64,000 nucleotides of DNA from Margaritifera margaritifera (taxonomy: Eukaryota > Mollusca > Bivalvia > Unionida > Margaritiferidae), in the NCBI GenBank assembly GCA_029931535.1, contig JAQPZY010001684.1:7905501-7969500 (forward strand), read 5' to 3'. The position numbers were made by a program, and so were the translations under genes. Below the pieces are notes generated by a model that saw only the letters and a program-made list of their open reading frames with translations, did no database searches and was not told the DNA's origin. Positions 1 to 10,883 of this stretch are shown here, piece by piece (position 1 is the stretch's first letter; each line of letters opens with the position of its first letter).

Positions 1-1330
1 AGGTCCATGAGCCAAGGACTGACCCAGGTCAAATGACAGCTGAGTATGTCTTTTTATGGTCATTAAGTATGTAAATAGTTATAAGGTGGGGATCTGGATA
101 GTTTCGAATCTATTACCCAGAGGCTAAGTCTTGTGCTGGTAAGGATGGATTCCAAGGCCAATATCAGCTGCCGAGTACATATGTACACAGTTATTGGGTG
201 AGGATGTCAATAGTTTCCAAGTTAAGATCCTAAGACGAAGTCAATGAGAAAGGGGGGGGGGGTCAGGCATAGACGGATGGATGCATCAGTTGATTGATTA
301 AGAGGCAAGGTGAGTGTCTCCGATTGTCACCATACAGATCGTAGGTGGTGATGTGGGCTTTATAATCACTTGCGTCATATAACATTTTTAAAAAATATTA
401 TTTTGGCGTAGTTTAACTAAGTAACTATACTCTCCGTGAAGTCTTTAAACCAAAGAGACAAATGCAGGTAACATGTCATACATGTTCAAAAATTAAGAAT
501 CGATATATGTGGTCACTTTTGGAGACAGACATCGTGCAAAATAGACGATTGCGTAATACGAATGAAACGAAACAAGGTCAGGTCATACTAACTTAATTGT
601 AGATTACTATATTTAAATCTAAACTTACCTTCCGCTCCAGCCTGTTTCCCCAAACTCTGCAAATGCGTCAAAATATGTTGGGTGATCGTGTGTATTTCGT
701 TGAAAACATTTGGCAACATAGGTCCCTCGGTTATGACTTTTGAACGTCACGTCGGTTGTGTTACACCGCAAATGATTTAGGAGCTCTATGTCTGTTTATG
801 AAGATAGCTGTAAACATGAAACTATATACTTCATCGTCTCAAGTATGTTTTACCATACAGTAGATATGGTCTGTCAGAACGTTATTCAGAGTCAGAATGT
901 TGTACAACACCTGAATTAAACTAGAGAATGAAATTACCCGTGTCGGTAAATCTCAATAATAGCTTTAATTGTTTTACCATAAAACTAGTTCGAGTTCAGG
1001 AAGAAATCTTGCACCCCAGCATATTGATATGTAATTTGTTGACTTCAGCTGCCTTATGTTAAGATAATGTTATGCTTTTAAAATGGTCTTTAGGAGAATA
1101 GTAGATCAAAACATTTTTAAACTACTTGGAAGAATTCCTACACATTGTAGAGCAAAATCAACGAATATTTTTTCTTTTTCTTGACCAAATATTCTTTGGG
1201 GATTTTTTAATCTTACGAGCCGAACATGAACACCACGGGACTGGAGTTTGTTAATTGATGCTCGGCATATGTAAGTGATCGCAACTAACTCTTCTACAAT
1301 AAATATCAATTATGAATGACATACTTTGTA
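1..1330 (-). repeat. Copy A of a 1.3 kb duplicated locus segment (left-truncated by window)
   Basis: This stretch aligns by eye, over most of its length and in the same orientation, with 2195-3450 (copy B) and 42890-44560 (copy C). Shared landmarks are the 'gggatctgga' block near 90, the exon at 629-791, and the 'caccccagcatattgatat' block near 1011. It carries one recognisable exon and otherwise intronic or flanking sequence. Divergence is high enough that the copies are old. The left edge is cut by the window, so the true start is unknown. Confidence 0.6.
629..791 (-). CDS. Conserved internal exon, unknown family (copy A)
   Basis: A 163-nt open exon-like block read on the minus strand. It is flanked by an acceptor (AAACAG) at its high-coordinate end and a perfect donor (G|GTAAG) at its low end. 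It encodes a peptide containing LNHLRCNTTDVTFKSHNRG and then YVAKCFQRN. Copy C (43813-43962) keeps the same acceptor position and nearly the same peptide through the CFQRN block; copy B has a stop. The 5' side needs one nucleotide from the previous exon, which matches the phase of the exon 1 type found at 37170-37320. A broken exon-1-like block lies upstream near 1.6-1.75 kb. The 13-nt length difference from copy C shifts the frame at the C-terminal end, so at least one copy is probably dead. No domain family was recognised. Confidence 0.45.
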
Positions 1331-1423
1331 AAATTAACTTTAGAAATTCCTTAATTCATAATTAGAGACACTGACAGGCGCAATGGTGTACATAAATGCA
1401 GGCTGTTATACAGACACATACAC

Positions 1424-1504
<81 letters not shown>
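1424..1504. repeat. (GATA)n microsatellite
   Basis: About 20 uninterrupted GATA units. Confidence 0.95.
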
Positions 1505-1617
1505 CACGGATGCATGCAAGATAAAATCATGACCTATACTTTAACAACATATTCATTTAATCAGTATTTTTAATTAATTTTATCTTTTGCGCGATATATT
1601 TACCATCAATTCCTTGG

Positions 1618-1745
1618 AATCTAGGAAAGAGATTCTACTGCTCCGATCGAAAGTGCCTGATTCTAGGGTATGATTCAAAGTGACTTTCAACCTGCGGTGC
1701 AATATTTCATCTTGACATCCCGTTTGGAATGGTTGTTTCAGGCGA
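1618..1745 (-). pseudogene. Broken exon 1 paralogue
   Basis: Read on minus, this block matches the coding exon 1 at 37170-37320: both share the peptide core ESYPRI followed by HF.SE, and a downstream donor-like GTAA at the same place. Two in-frame stops interrupt this copy. It lies about 0.8 kb upstream (in transcription order) of the exon at 629-791, so exon order and orientation agree with a decayed member of the family at 28.4-37.3 kb. Confidence 0.5.
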
Positions 1746-1759
1746 GCCAAAGGTTTCAT

Positions 1760-2190
1760 TCAAAATTCTGAAAGACATGAAGACGATAGCATTGAATTAT
1801 TAATTTGCACAATAAAAAGCATATCACGAACGAATAATTATCCATTAATTATTCTTTTATTGAAATTATGCGTAGAATAGTATGTTACGTGTTCACGGAC
1901 GAGAGATTTGAAGTAGAAAAAAAGATTTTTCATAGAAATGGTTCTTTTCTTGTTTTGTTCATATTGTTCCCCCTTCTTTTTAGTAAAAATTAATATATTG
2001 CTTGCAATTTATATTCGTTGTCGTACAGATCAAAGAACTAATTTTTGTCAGGTAAATATTTGCTCCCTCTTCTCGTCTTCTCGAGTTAATAAGGTAATGT
2101 CAGAATATTGCTCAGAAGCTTTCATGGTGTGTCAGTTTTCATTGGAAAAGACATGTTTTTCTCTGACAGATGTTACCTAGTAGCTTGATC
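1760..2190. other. No gene recognised
   Basis: AT-rich sequence; the 80-codon open frame at 1938-2180 (+) has no recognisable motif, no compositional support and no splice context, so I do not call it. Confidence 0.5.
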
Positions 2191-2194
2191 GTCA

Positions 2195-3450
2195 TCGCTA
2201 AGAAAGGATGGGTGAAGGGTCCAAGTACCGTTCCATATTTGTCTTGTAGCAAACATGTACATAATGAGAAACTGTTATGCATTTAAAAGTCGTGTCACAT
2301 GCACATAACTTAAAACGAAATATTCACCTTTATAATATCTGTATTAATATAAATTCTTCTATAAAACTTATTTGTATTCATGAAAATAAGGATATCGTTG
2401 GACCACGTACTCGCATCAATTCCATTCATCCATAAATTTATCAAACATTCTATTGAGCGAATATAATTCTATTTTTGCAGAACACATGTCCCCGTGTTTC
2501 TCCTTTTTGATCTCCACTCCGAAGTTTAAACCTCTTGGGTAGGTCCCTGACGGTAAGGACTTCTCCTGTGGAAATGTCAGTTGGGTATGTAGAGTTGTAA
2601 GTACATGGTTATTGGGTGGGGATCTGAAAAGTTTCTAAGTTATTACGAAGGGTTATGTCTGTTGTGGTAATGATGGGTTCTGAGGCCCAAATAAGATGTC
2701 CAGTAAGTACATACACTATTATAGGGTGGAAATCTCTATGTTTCCACGTAAACAAACAGACAAATACGGGTAACATATCGTACATGGTCGAAAATTAATG
2801 AATCCAGGACAACAGACTGCATGCTACTACAGAAAAGAAACAAAGTGAGGTCGAAACTAACCTATAGTAGACAACTATATCTAAATCTAAACCTACCTTT
2901 CGCTCCAGTTCCTTTCATCAAAGTCTGCAAGTGTATCAAAACACGTTCATGTACATTTGTTGAAACCATTTCAACACAGATCTCTCGGTTATGAGTTTTG
3001 AACGTTACAACGGTTAAGATACTCTACAAATGATTTATGAGCTGTGTCTCTTTAGGAAGGTAGCTATGAACATGGAAATGTACTTCCTTGTTACTAGTAT
3101 ATTTTACCACACTAAAGATAAGATAGCAATTTGTTAAAAGGTTGTTCGGGGTCAGACAGCTGTAAAACACCTAAGCTGGAATAGAGTATGAAATTGCCTA
3201 TGTAGGTAAATCTCTGTAATAGTTGTAATTGTTGTACCATACGAACTAGTTGGAGTTTAACAGGAAACTTTGCACCCCAGAATATTGATATTGTCCTTTA
3301 TTTACTTCGTGTAGATTATGGTAAGATAATGTTGTGGTTTTAAAATGATCTTTAGGAGAATAATGGGAAAAACAATTCAAATATTTGCAAGAATTGTTTT
3401 TTTGTTTTTTTTTTAAGGACGAGACTCCACTATTAAATGGAGTTGGTGGG
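2195..3450 (-). repeat. Copy B of the duplicated locus segment
   Basis: Aligns by eye with 42898-44400 (copy C) and with 1-1330 (copy A), for example the shared 'gatgggtgaagggt' at 2209 and 42898 and the 'attgatatt' block near 3285. The contained exon (2897-3049, minus) has the same donor position (G|GTAGG) but an in-frame stop within the first third and different reading at its end, so the copy is probably nonfunctional. Confidence 0.6.
2897..3049 (-). pseudogene. Broken copy B of the conserved internal exon
   Basis: Homologous to the exons at 629-791 and 43813-43962. It retains the VTFK.HNR core and the donor G|GTAGG but has a TAG in frame before the core and a changed frame after it. The acceptor-like AAAG is weaker than in the other copies. 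Confidence 0.45.
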
Positions 3451-3544
3451 TTGGACAGATTTCATCTCGGTTTAGGCTAAATACCGCTGACTTCGAGGAA
3501 GTCTGCTCCGTTGTAATGACTGGTTGTCTGAGTAACTAGTAAAA

Positions 3545-3708
3545 AGAATGAGGAATTGACATTCTAGATCTAACAAATATAATCGCAAATCAACCTGGAA
3601 ATAAAGTCTGCAAAACAGCAGGTTATTCCTGTACAACTGCCATTTGTCCTTCACCTCTCTGGATTCTAATGTATCCACCATACCAAAGACCAATGGACAA
3701 TAACCCAA
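3545..3708 (-). pseudogene. Exon-1-like fragment
   Basis: On the minus strand the peptide includes TLESREVKDKWQLYRNNL then LFCRLYFQ. It lines up with the exon 1 core at 37170-37320 ([17 protein letters not shown], then LFCRFQK). No clean donor follows the LFCR block, and the upstream part is in a different frame, so I treat it as a decayed relative. The assignment rests on a short match. Confidence 0.35.
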
Positions 3709-3829
3709 AAGTCTTAGTGCTCATCATTTCAATCGTATCCCAATAAAGATTGTATCGTCCTCGGAATAGATAAAAGTAAAAAGCGTAAAACGCATCAAAA
3801 GATGTCAGAGTCAATTATATTTATATACT

Positions 3830-6080
3830 ATGCAAGGAGATGGGATTAACTTGCTCAGGATGAATCAGACTAGCGTCATAGAGACAGCGCTCACTTGTGC
3901 TCAACGGAAAACATGGAAAAGAAGACCTACCAAATCTGTAGTGGAACATGAATCCTTAAAGGGACAAAGCTTGTCTTGGGGTGAAACAATGATATCATCA
4001 AATCATGGGACCAGTGGTTGAGGCTTGCCTCGCAGCCTCGTGTCCCGAAAAGGATGAGGAGGTAATGAAAATAGGGACCAGTCATACAATATTTTGATAA
4101 TCTTCTCTCAGAATTTATATACGTTGTTTTATTAATACAAAATTTAAAATTATTACTTTATTAATTTTAAATTATTTTTATATACCTGGAAAAATCGTGG
4201 TCCTAACCTCTGCAGCAAAGTCCTGTACATAAATAGGATAAGCGATATCACTTTCATATCTAAATCAGTTGCAGTGATAAAATGTTCAAAATTTAATATT
4301 CAACGTTGAATCAAATATATCATAATCGCTTATGTAGCTACATCTAATACATTTCGTCCAATGATAAACTGTCAGCATAATTCTTATGTTAAATTGTGAA
4401 CAATCTGAAAGTATTTTAAATATTGGTAAATATATAGCTACTATTACTTGAAGACTTATCTCCCTTTATTTTTTTGCAATGGTCTTATTTGTCAAGTTTT
4501 TTGTACGACGGTGAAAGCAAAAAGTAACTGGTTTTTGAATATCGAATGCTGATTAACTGGATACATCTAAAATGTATCGCATACTTAATCTGGGTAATTA
4601 GAAATGTTTACCGTTCTTATTCTCAGAGCGTAGGTCAGACATTTTCTCCATTTACGATGACCTACACAAAAACAAAAAACAAACAAACAAACAAAAAATA
4701 TCGATCAAAGGAATGTAATTGCACTATATTAGTTTCAAATCAAAACTTTAAAACAAATGTGGGAAAAATAACTTTTTTCCAACTTTATTGTCATGGAGGC
4801 AAGTACCATCACAGTCTAGTAAAATCATATTAATTCCCATCTTCAAATCAATACATGTACAAAAGTGAAATATTGCATGAAACATAAAATCAATTCAAAT
4901 GAAAGATATTTCTCTTCATTCACGCTTATAATTGAATACAACTTTAACTGTCTGGACTAAGAATAAACCAATAGGAAATTATATTGAATGATGTATCGCC
5001 TACGTTGCCTATATAGTACATAATCCAAAAACTTTGCACAACCAGCTAGCGAGAAAAGTGAGTTTTTTTAACCACAATTTACCTTTTATAGATAATAACA
5101 TAAGTGATAAATGTAAATGCACACATGAAATTGTATGACCATACATGCAACAATATCTTGGAAACTGAGCTACAAATGATAAAGAATGTCTGGTGTATTT
5201 TGCCAAAGCAATTATGATCGCTGCATATATGTATACATCTAACTACAATATGAGAGAGAGCGAAAGAGAGAAAGAGAGAGAGAGAGAGCGTAAACTTTAA
5301 CTCGGTAACACATTTGAAAACCTCCATAATCCCATTACACAACAAATGATTTGCTTTATTTATTGTTCTAAAAATAGCAGTTCAAGTCTGCTTTTACTCC
5401 GTGGAGAATACATTACTGTGCATTAAAACGATTTCATCATATTGGCGAAAGCAGTAAATAACATTTTATTACCGCAGAAATTAACGTCAAAGCATCCTGA
5501 AGTATATCTTATATTTGCGTCTCAAACTACACACTGAAGCCTCATGTGACTACATTACTCGTAGTCATTATCTAATTTAGACGGGGCACTCCCTACGTAC
5601 GTCTTTGTTAGAACTTCTTTAAACGCAATTTTCGGACTATTTTTATTGAACACAATCTTAATTTCACGATTTTTTGACAATTTGAATCAGACAGAAGAAA
5701 CAAATTCAAATTAAAATGTATGAAAATTTATTAAACAGTGCTCCTTGAAAATTCGCCCCCAACATTATTAGCATCCCATTTGGAGCCGATCCTATAAAGT
5801 GTCGAATGTATTTGTGCAGACACTATACAATCCGTGTCTGACTGGAGAAGGGTGTCAATGGAGCAAATAAGATCAATATATTTAAAAGAAATTAATATTA
5901 GTTTCCTTTTAGAGCGTGCATTTTGGTTAAAAGCCGTTACTTTGTTTGTTTGTTTGTTTGTTTGTTTTGTTGTTTTTTTGTTTTTTTGTGTTTTTTTGTT
6001 TTTTGTTTTTTTTTTATTAATTTTGAGAGACGAGTACACTATGCTCATAGTATAACACAAGTATGCAGTTGTTAATATAA
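3830..6080. other. No gene recognised; simple repeats
   Basis: AT-rich DNA with a short (GA)n run (about 5251-5290), a (TTTG)n and poly-T block near 5940-6018 and no convincing coding exon. The open frames here translate to low-complexity or composition-biased peptides. Confidence 0.55.
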
Positions 6081-6083
6081 AAG

Positions 6084-6262
6084 TTAGTACATGTCTAATC
6101 GCACACAGATTCTGCATAAATTTAAATATTCATATAACTTAAGCATGGACTGGAAACAGGGATGGAGAGCACAACGTAATAGCACACGAATTCTGCATCA
6201 ACGTAACTATTGATATAAGTTAAACATAGACATGAAACAGAGTGGATAGCTCAACGTACGTA
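6084..6262 (+). repeat. Tandem direct duplication, about 88 bp unit
   Basis: Two adjacent imperfect copies share the blocks 'gcacac.gattctgcat' and 'gaaacag.g.ggagagc/gatagc', the first ending and the second starting near 6172. Confidence 0.55.
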
Positions 6263-6284
6263 CTAATCATGCGCTGCGCATCAG

Positions 6285-6364
6285 TTTTAAGTTGCATGCG
6301 ACTGCAATACACCGTTCAGTTTGATTAAGATACTGTAGAATGTACCAACATTGTAACTAAATAT
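6285..6364. repeat. Fragment of the A/B/C duplicated segment at the LTR element left flank
   Basis: 'gactgcaatacacc' through 'gattaagatactg' matches 44492-44540 in copy C. The LTR element therefore inserted within or at the edge of another copy of the duplicated locus segment. Confidence 0.45.
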
Positions 6365-6846
6365 AGATAAGAGAGAGGAGAAGGGAAAAAAGAGGAGAAC
6401 ATCAATCTTGACTGGACAGCAGCATTGAAGTTGGAGTTACCAGCTTATCGCAGGTTATTTAGGCAGACAGGGCAATGACTTCAATTGTTCACTCGATTCT
6501 ATGATGAACTAATTCTATCGTTTTAAGCAGATCGGCTATTTACATAAGTATTTTTGTTTTTAAATTCGGTAAATGATTTTTTTCAAAAGGACGTGTATCT
6601 TCCTGATGTAATGTATTTTCTCAATTTGTTTTATGTAATTGATTAAATTGTTATATTTCATGTACGGGGGCTCGTGTTATTCTGTTCTATATATCTGCTC
6701 AGATTTCTATTTATCCCATCTATAAAATTTCATATTTTGTTTTATTATTTACTGGATCTGGGCAATAACACCGAGGTCGATCATCCTCTAGATAACGATA
6801 ACCAACCAAATAAATCGGATACCTTGTAAGAAGGGAGTCCGCCACA
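6365..6846 (+). repeat. 5' LTR
   Basis: 482 bp, matched base for base by 11637-12118 apart from about 18 substitutions. It ends in CCGCCACA (the usual CA end) but the shared part starts AGATAAGAG rather than TG, so the true 5' edge may have mutated or the family has an unusual terminus. Confidence 0.9.
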
Positions 6847-6849
6847 AAG

Positions 6850-6867
6850 TGGGCGCTCGTCTTGGGA
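6850..6867 (+). promoter_or_regulatory. Primer-binding site
   Basis: TGGGCGCTCGTCTTGGGA begins three bases after the 5' LTR. A TGG start at this spacing fits the 3' CCA end of a tRNA primer. It resembles the proline-tRNA site of retroviruses (TGG..GCTCGTC..GGGAT) but with mismatches; the primer tRNA is inferred, not proven. Confidence 0.6.
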
Positions 6868-7404
6868 TCAGAACATTTTATTCGAGTAAAGAGTCTGAGC
6901 AAATATAGAATATAATAAGTATCTAAACATTGATAATTTCGATAGTACTTGTCAAGAAATAGCGATCAGAGTGAATCGAATCATTGTCTGCTTATTTTTG
7001 TATATTCTGTGCAAGGAATTATCTTGCCAATGTTTTCATATTGTGATGAAAATATTGTAAGAGATTGAGGCACATTCCTTTGCTGTTTCGGGTCATATTC
7101 TAAATTTGTGAAGTTAAAGTGGGGAATTAGCTTCGTATTCTCTTAAGAGGATAGATACTTAGGCCAACCCCGCAGTAGTAATTACGCATTGTTTAGTGTG
7201 TAAGCGTTACGCTGAATTTGGGGAGAAATTCCAGCTGTGTACTGCCCGTTTATTGATTGTTTGTGCAAGGGATAGTCTGGTTTAATTGAGTAGGGTCATA
7301 CCAGAAGTAGGGTAAATACGTGTGGGGCTATTTTCGAGTAGGGCAGTAAGACTTGAGTGTAGGTAAAGAACTTAGTTCTTGTGACACCGTACAAGTAGAC
7401 CAGG

Positions 7405-8406
7405 ATGGCGACAGACAGACAATTAGTTAGGGAATTTAAGTCCATTGGTAAGGACGAGTTAGGTTACGAGGGGGCCCAGTTAGCTGAATATGTGAAGCGC
7501 AGTGTTAGAGAACACAAGGAAGAGCAAGCAGATGAGCGAGTACGAGAGAAAGTGAAAGAGCTCGAATTAGCCAGATTGCAAGCCGAGGAAAGATCTAGAG
7601 AACGAGAACATATGTTAGCAATGGAGAGGCTGAGGATCGAAGCCGAGTCCAGAAGGGTTGAAGACCTGAACGAACGTTCAGGACCCACAAGCAGGTGATC
7701 TGAAGACAGACGACCCGTACAGATCACCATGTTCAACGACAAGGAAGAAATCATTTACAACTTTTTGACGCAGTTCGAAAAGTTGGCATTGGTTCACCAG
7801 CTACCCAAAGACTAGTGGGCTATCAATGTTTCGGCATTCTTACAGGGAGCCGCGAAAGACGTCTACCATAATATGACACCGACCGAGGTAGACGACTACG
7901 ACGCTCTGAAGAAAGCGCTACTACGGCACTATGTGCTGTCGGCGGAAACGTTTCAGAAACTCTTCCGATAATCGTCGAATAGAGCTACCGAAACGCACGC
8001 GCAATTTCATAGCCGCGTACGCGTAATTTTTGATAAATGGATGAAAATGACGGGTACTGCACTAACGTATGAAGGCATACGCGTGGAAATTTTGAGAGAG
8101 CACGTCTTAAGTACATACAGGAAAGACTTAATAGTGTTCTTAGCGGAGCGTGAATTTTCAACCTTGGATGACATAAGCGTGATGGCCGAGCGCTATGAGA
8201 GCGCGCACTCGCGTCCAACCACCTGGGGTGGCAGGGATCGACCTGACATCGGCGAACATAGAAAGACCATTGAAGGGGTACCCCAAAGACGGAATGATCA
8301 GAATGGTGGGAGGCCAGGGGCCTGAAATCTCAGCCGAGAACATTTTCGTGGGGCGGGGAAGACTCAGGGGGCAGAGAAGGATACCACTGGGAGGAAAGGT
8401 GAGCTC
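7405..8406 (+). pseudogene. gag: gag (coiled-coil N-terminus and gag core), interrupted
   Basis: The ATG at 7405 opens a 97-codon frame rich in E, R and K (EEQADERVREKVKELELAR) predicted to form a coiled coil. The gag core continues in other frames: the block from about 7700 has FLTQFEKLA, FLQGAAKDVY and LLRHYVLSAETFQKLFR, typical of retrotransposon gag. Breaks are TGA at 7696, TAG at 7813, TAA at 7969 and TGA at 8323, plus frame changes. Gag forms the virus-like particle and binds the element RNA. Confidence in the family is high; this copy cannot make an intact protein. Confidence 0.8.
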
Positions 8407-8409
8407 GTG

Positions 8410-8451
8410 TGTTACGACTACAACAAACCAGGCCATGTCGTTAAGGATTGT
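8410..8451 (+). other. CCHC zinc knuckle with second Cys lost
   Basis: The spacing C-x2-Y-x4-H-x4-C is visible as CYDYNKPGHVVKDC. The second zinc ligand, normally Cys, is Tyr here, so nucleic-acid binding by this knuckle should be impaired. Confidence 0.7.
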
Positions 8452-9018
8452 AGGAAGTATCGTCGGACAACGATTAATTCGGTAACTCCGAATACTGTTA
8501 AGAAACAGAAAACAGTGGAGTTGACTAACACAGCGGTAGCTACGGTTAATGGTGAGATGGCAACCGTGCTGTATGATACCGGCTCTAGTTACCCGGCCTT
8601 GGTAGATAGTAAATATGTCAAGCCTGGAGATTACACAGGCGGGACGGTTGAAGTCCAGTTTTATAACCGGACGAAAGATTCGCTCCCGGTAGTTAACATT
8701 GATCTTGATTCGCCGTACGTAAAGGGACAAATTCAAGCAGCGTGTTTGTCGGGACTGTCTTATGACGTAATACTAGGGTGTAGGTATGTGTTGCCACAGC
8801 CTAACCCTATGACGTGTACACCTGTACACGTGGAGTCCGTTGAGACGACGGCTATGAAGCGAAGGTCAGGGTCAAAGCCGCTAAGACCCACTACTTCGCC
8901 CATAGACAATTTGCTACCTGGCGAGTTGAGGAAACTTCAAGAAGAAGATTTGTCTCTCAACAAGGTACGCAGGTACGCAAAGGATGGGTCCATACGGAAA
9001 TTGACAGACGGCGAGTGA
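8452..9018 (+). pseudogene. pol: pol: aspartic protease and linker
   Basis: The retropepsin active site DTGSS is at 8575-8589 (VLYDTGSSYPALV), with a downstream hydrophobic ILGCRY motif as expected of the flap and C-terminal part. The same frame runs on into ELRKLQEEDLSLNKVRRYAK, the usual lead-in to the integrase zinc domain, and stops at TGA 9016. The protease would process Gag-Pol. The fold is plausible and intact over about 130 residues, although the frame needed to enter and leave it is broken. Confidence 0.8.
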
Positions 9019-9033
9019 AGTTCGCGACGAAAC

Positions 9034-9350
9034 GTGGCATTTTGTACCGATACGTTTAAACATGTTGTTGTGCCCATAGCAAAGCGAGAAGAGGTGCTTA
9101 GGCTGGCACATGAGGGTCTACTTGGAAGCCACATGGGCGTGGCGAAGACCAGAGATAGGTTAGTGAGGGAATTCTACTGGCCAGGTGTGTATGGGGATGT
9201 TCGGAGGTTTTGTTTGTCGTGTGTCAAGTGTCAGCGAGTGGCACCTAAGACGTCCCATCGCCCAGTGCCACTAGGAACCACCCCACTGATTGAAGAACCT
9301 TCCTCGAGGGTGGCGAGGGACCTGATGGGTCCGATAAAGCCGGCGACAGA
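9034..9350 (+). pseudogene. pol: pol: integrase zinc-binding domain with truncated core
   Basis: H-x6-H and C-x2-C ligands are all present: LAHEGLLGSH at about 9103-9132 and CLSCVKCQR near 9211-9237. This is the H2C2 integrase domain. It is followed by VARDLMGPIKPAT, the start of the catalytic core that carries the first acidic residue. The frame then passes straight to a linker before reverse transcriptase, without the second Asp and the Glu of the DDE core, so roughly 150-200 residues are missing. The domain lies before reverse transcriptase, unlike most Ty3/Gypsy elements. Confidence 0.85.
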
Positions 9351-10286
9351 GTTTGTGGTTGCTGCAGTTGTGACTGAAGAACCCGACGACAACGGAGGAG
9401 AGGCGGAAGTACTCCCAAGTTGTCCTTTGACGAGGGAAGAAACCTACAGCGACGTTGTCCTTGACGAGACGTTAACGTCAGAGCAACGTAAGGAAGTGGA
9501 GTCGTTACTCCAAGACTACTCAAGCGTCTTGACAGAACGATCTGGCAAGACCGATTTGGAGGAGTTCACTTTGAAGCTTCTGGACGAGAAGCCAGTGAAA
9601 TTGAAACCATATCCGCTACCAAATGTGAAATTGGAAACCGTCCGAAATGAAATTCAAGCTATGATCGACTTGGGAGTCATAGAACCAGCTGAGGCAGCGT
9701 ATAGCTCTCCTGTTGTTTTGGTACAGAAAAAAGACGGTACACACCGATTTTGTGTCGATTACAGGAAGTTAAACAGGATCACGGAATTCCAGGTAGAACT
9801 GTTACCTGATCCTGAGTCCATATTTGCCGGAGTGACCAACGCGAAATATTTTTCGAAAATCGATCTGTCTAAGAGATACTGGCAAATTCCAGTTCGAAAT
9901 GAAGACAGAGCAAAACTTGCCTTCGCAACTCCAGATGGGACGTACCAGTGGGTAGTCATGCCATTCGGGGTCCAGAATGCGCCAAGTGTCTTCACGCGTA
10001 TGATGAGAAATTTACTCGAACCGTTAAGGTGGACTGGAGTTTCGAACTTCATGGACGATTTACTATTAGCGACTGCTACTTGGGACGATGATATCATTTG
10101 CTGAAAAATGTTTTAGAGCAACGTCGACAAACGGGACTGACCGCACGACCATCTAAGTGCCATGTAGGGTTTAGAAAACTAACCTACCTAGGTCACACCC
10201 TCAGCGAAGACACGTTAACTCCAGATAGTTCAAAAGTCGACTAACTTAGGGACGCAGTACGACCGACCACTAAGACGGAAGTTTGA
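9351..10286 (+). pseudogene. pol: pol: reverse transcriptase
   Basis: Canonical blocks appear in order: RFCVDYRKLNRIT, FSKIDLSKRYWQIP (first catalytic Asp), VVMPFGVQNAPSVF, and the FMDD box (NFMDDLLLAT; the two catalytic Asp near 10055). The frame stops at TGA 10102. The thumb and connection continue in another frame (KCHVGFRKLTYLGH) with further stops near 10241 and 10285. The enzyme copies element RNA to DNA; this copy is inactive because of the stops. Confidence 0.9.
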
Positions 10287-10883
10287 TCTTTCTTGGGACT
10301 GGCAGGGTATTATCGTCGATATGTTGCTAACTTCAGCGCTATTGCTAGCCCTTTGACTGACTTGACTCGGAAAAAGGTTCCGACGAAAGTTATATGGACA
10401 GACGCATGTGAGCGAGCATTTCAGACGTTGAAGGATAGGCTGACGTCAGACACAGTAGTGAAATTGCCTGATGTGACAAAAGACTTTGTCTTACGTACTG
10501 ACGCTTGTGATAGAGGTTTAGGGGCAGTGCTATTCCAAGAGCATGATGGAAACTTATTCCCAGTTGCATACAGTAGTAGGAAATTGTCGACTGCAGAACG
10601 CAATTATTCGGCCTCTGAGAAAGACTGCTTGGCAATTATTTTTGGGATATCTAAATTCCAACGTTACTTGTATGGACGAAAATTTATTTTGGAAACTGAC
10701 CACTAACCACTCGCCTATTTAGCTCAAGCTAAGTTGACAAATGGACGGTTAATGAGATGGTCATTATTTCTACAGCAGTACCATGTCCAGGTACGGTATA
10801 TTAAGGGCAGCGAGAATGTAGGGGCTGACTGTTTAAGTAGACTAGGGACGTCTGAGGTGAAGGGTTCATCTGAGGACATGTAA
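10287..10883 (+). pseudogene. pol: pol: RNase H
   Basis: Starts with FLGLAGYYRRYV, the usual link from reverse transcriptase, then the RNase H acidic residues RTDACDRGLGAVL, ASEKDCLAIIF, LETDH and SENVGADCLSR. One premature TAA sits at 10704 directly after ETDH. The terminal TAA is at 10881 and no integrase follows, which supports the integrase-first order. Confidence 0.88.

Noticed and set aside
5731..6117. 128-codon minus frame rich in Lys and Thr
   Set aside because: Created by a (TTTG)n and poly-T tract; low complexity.
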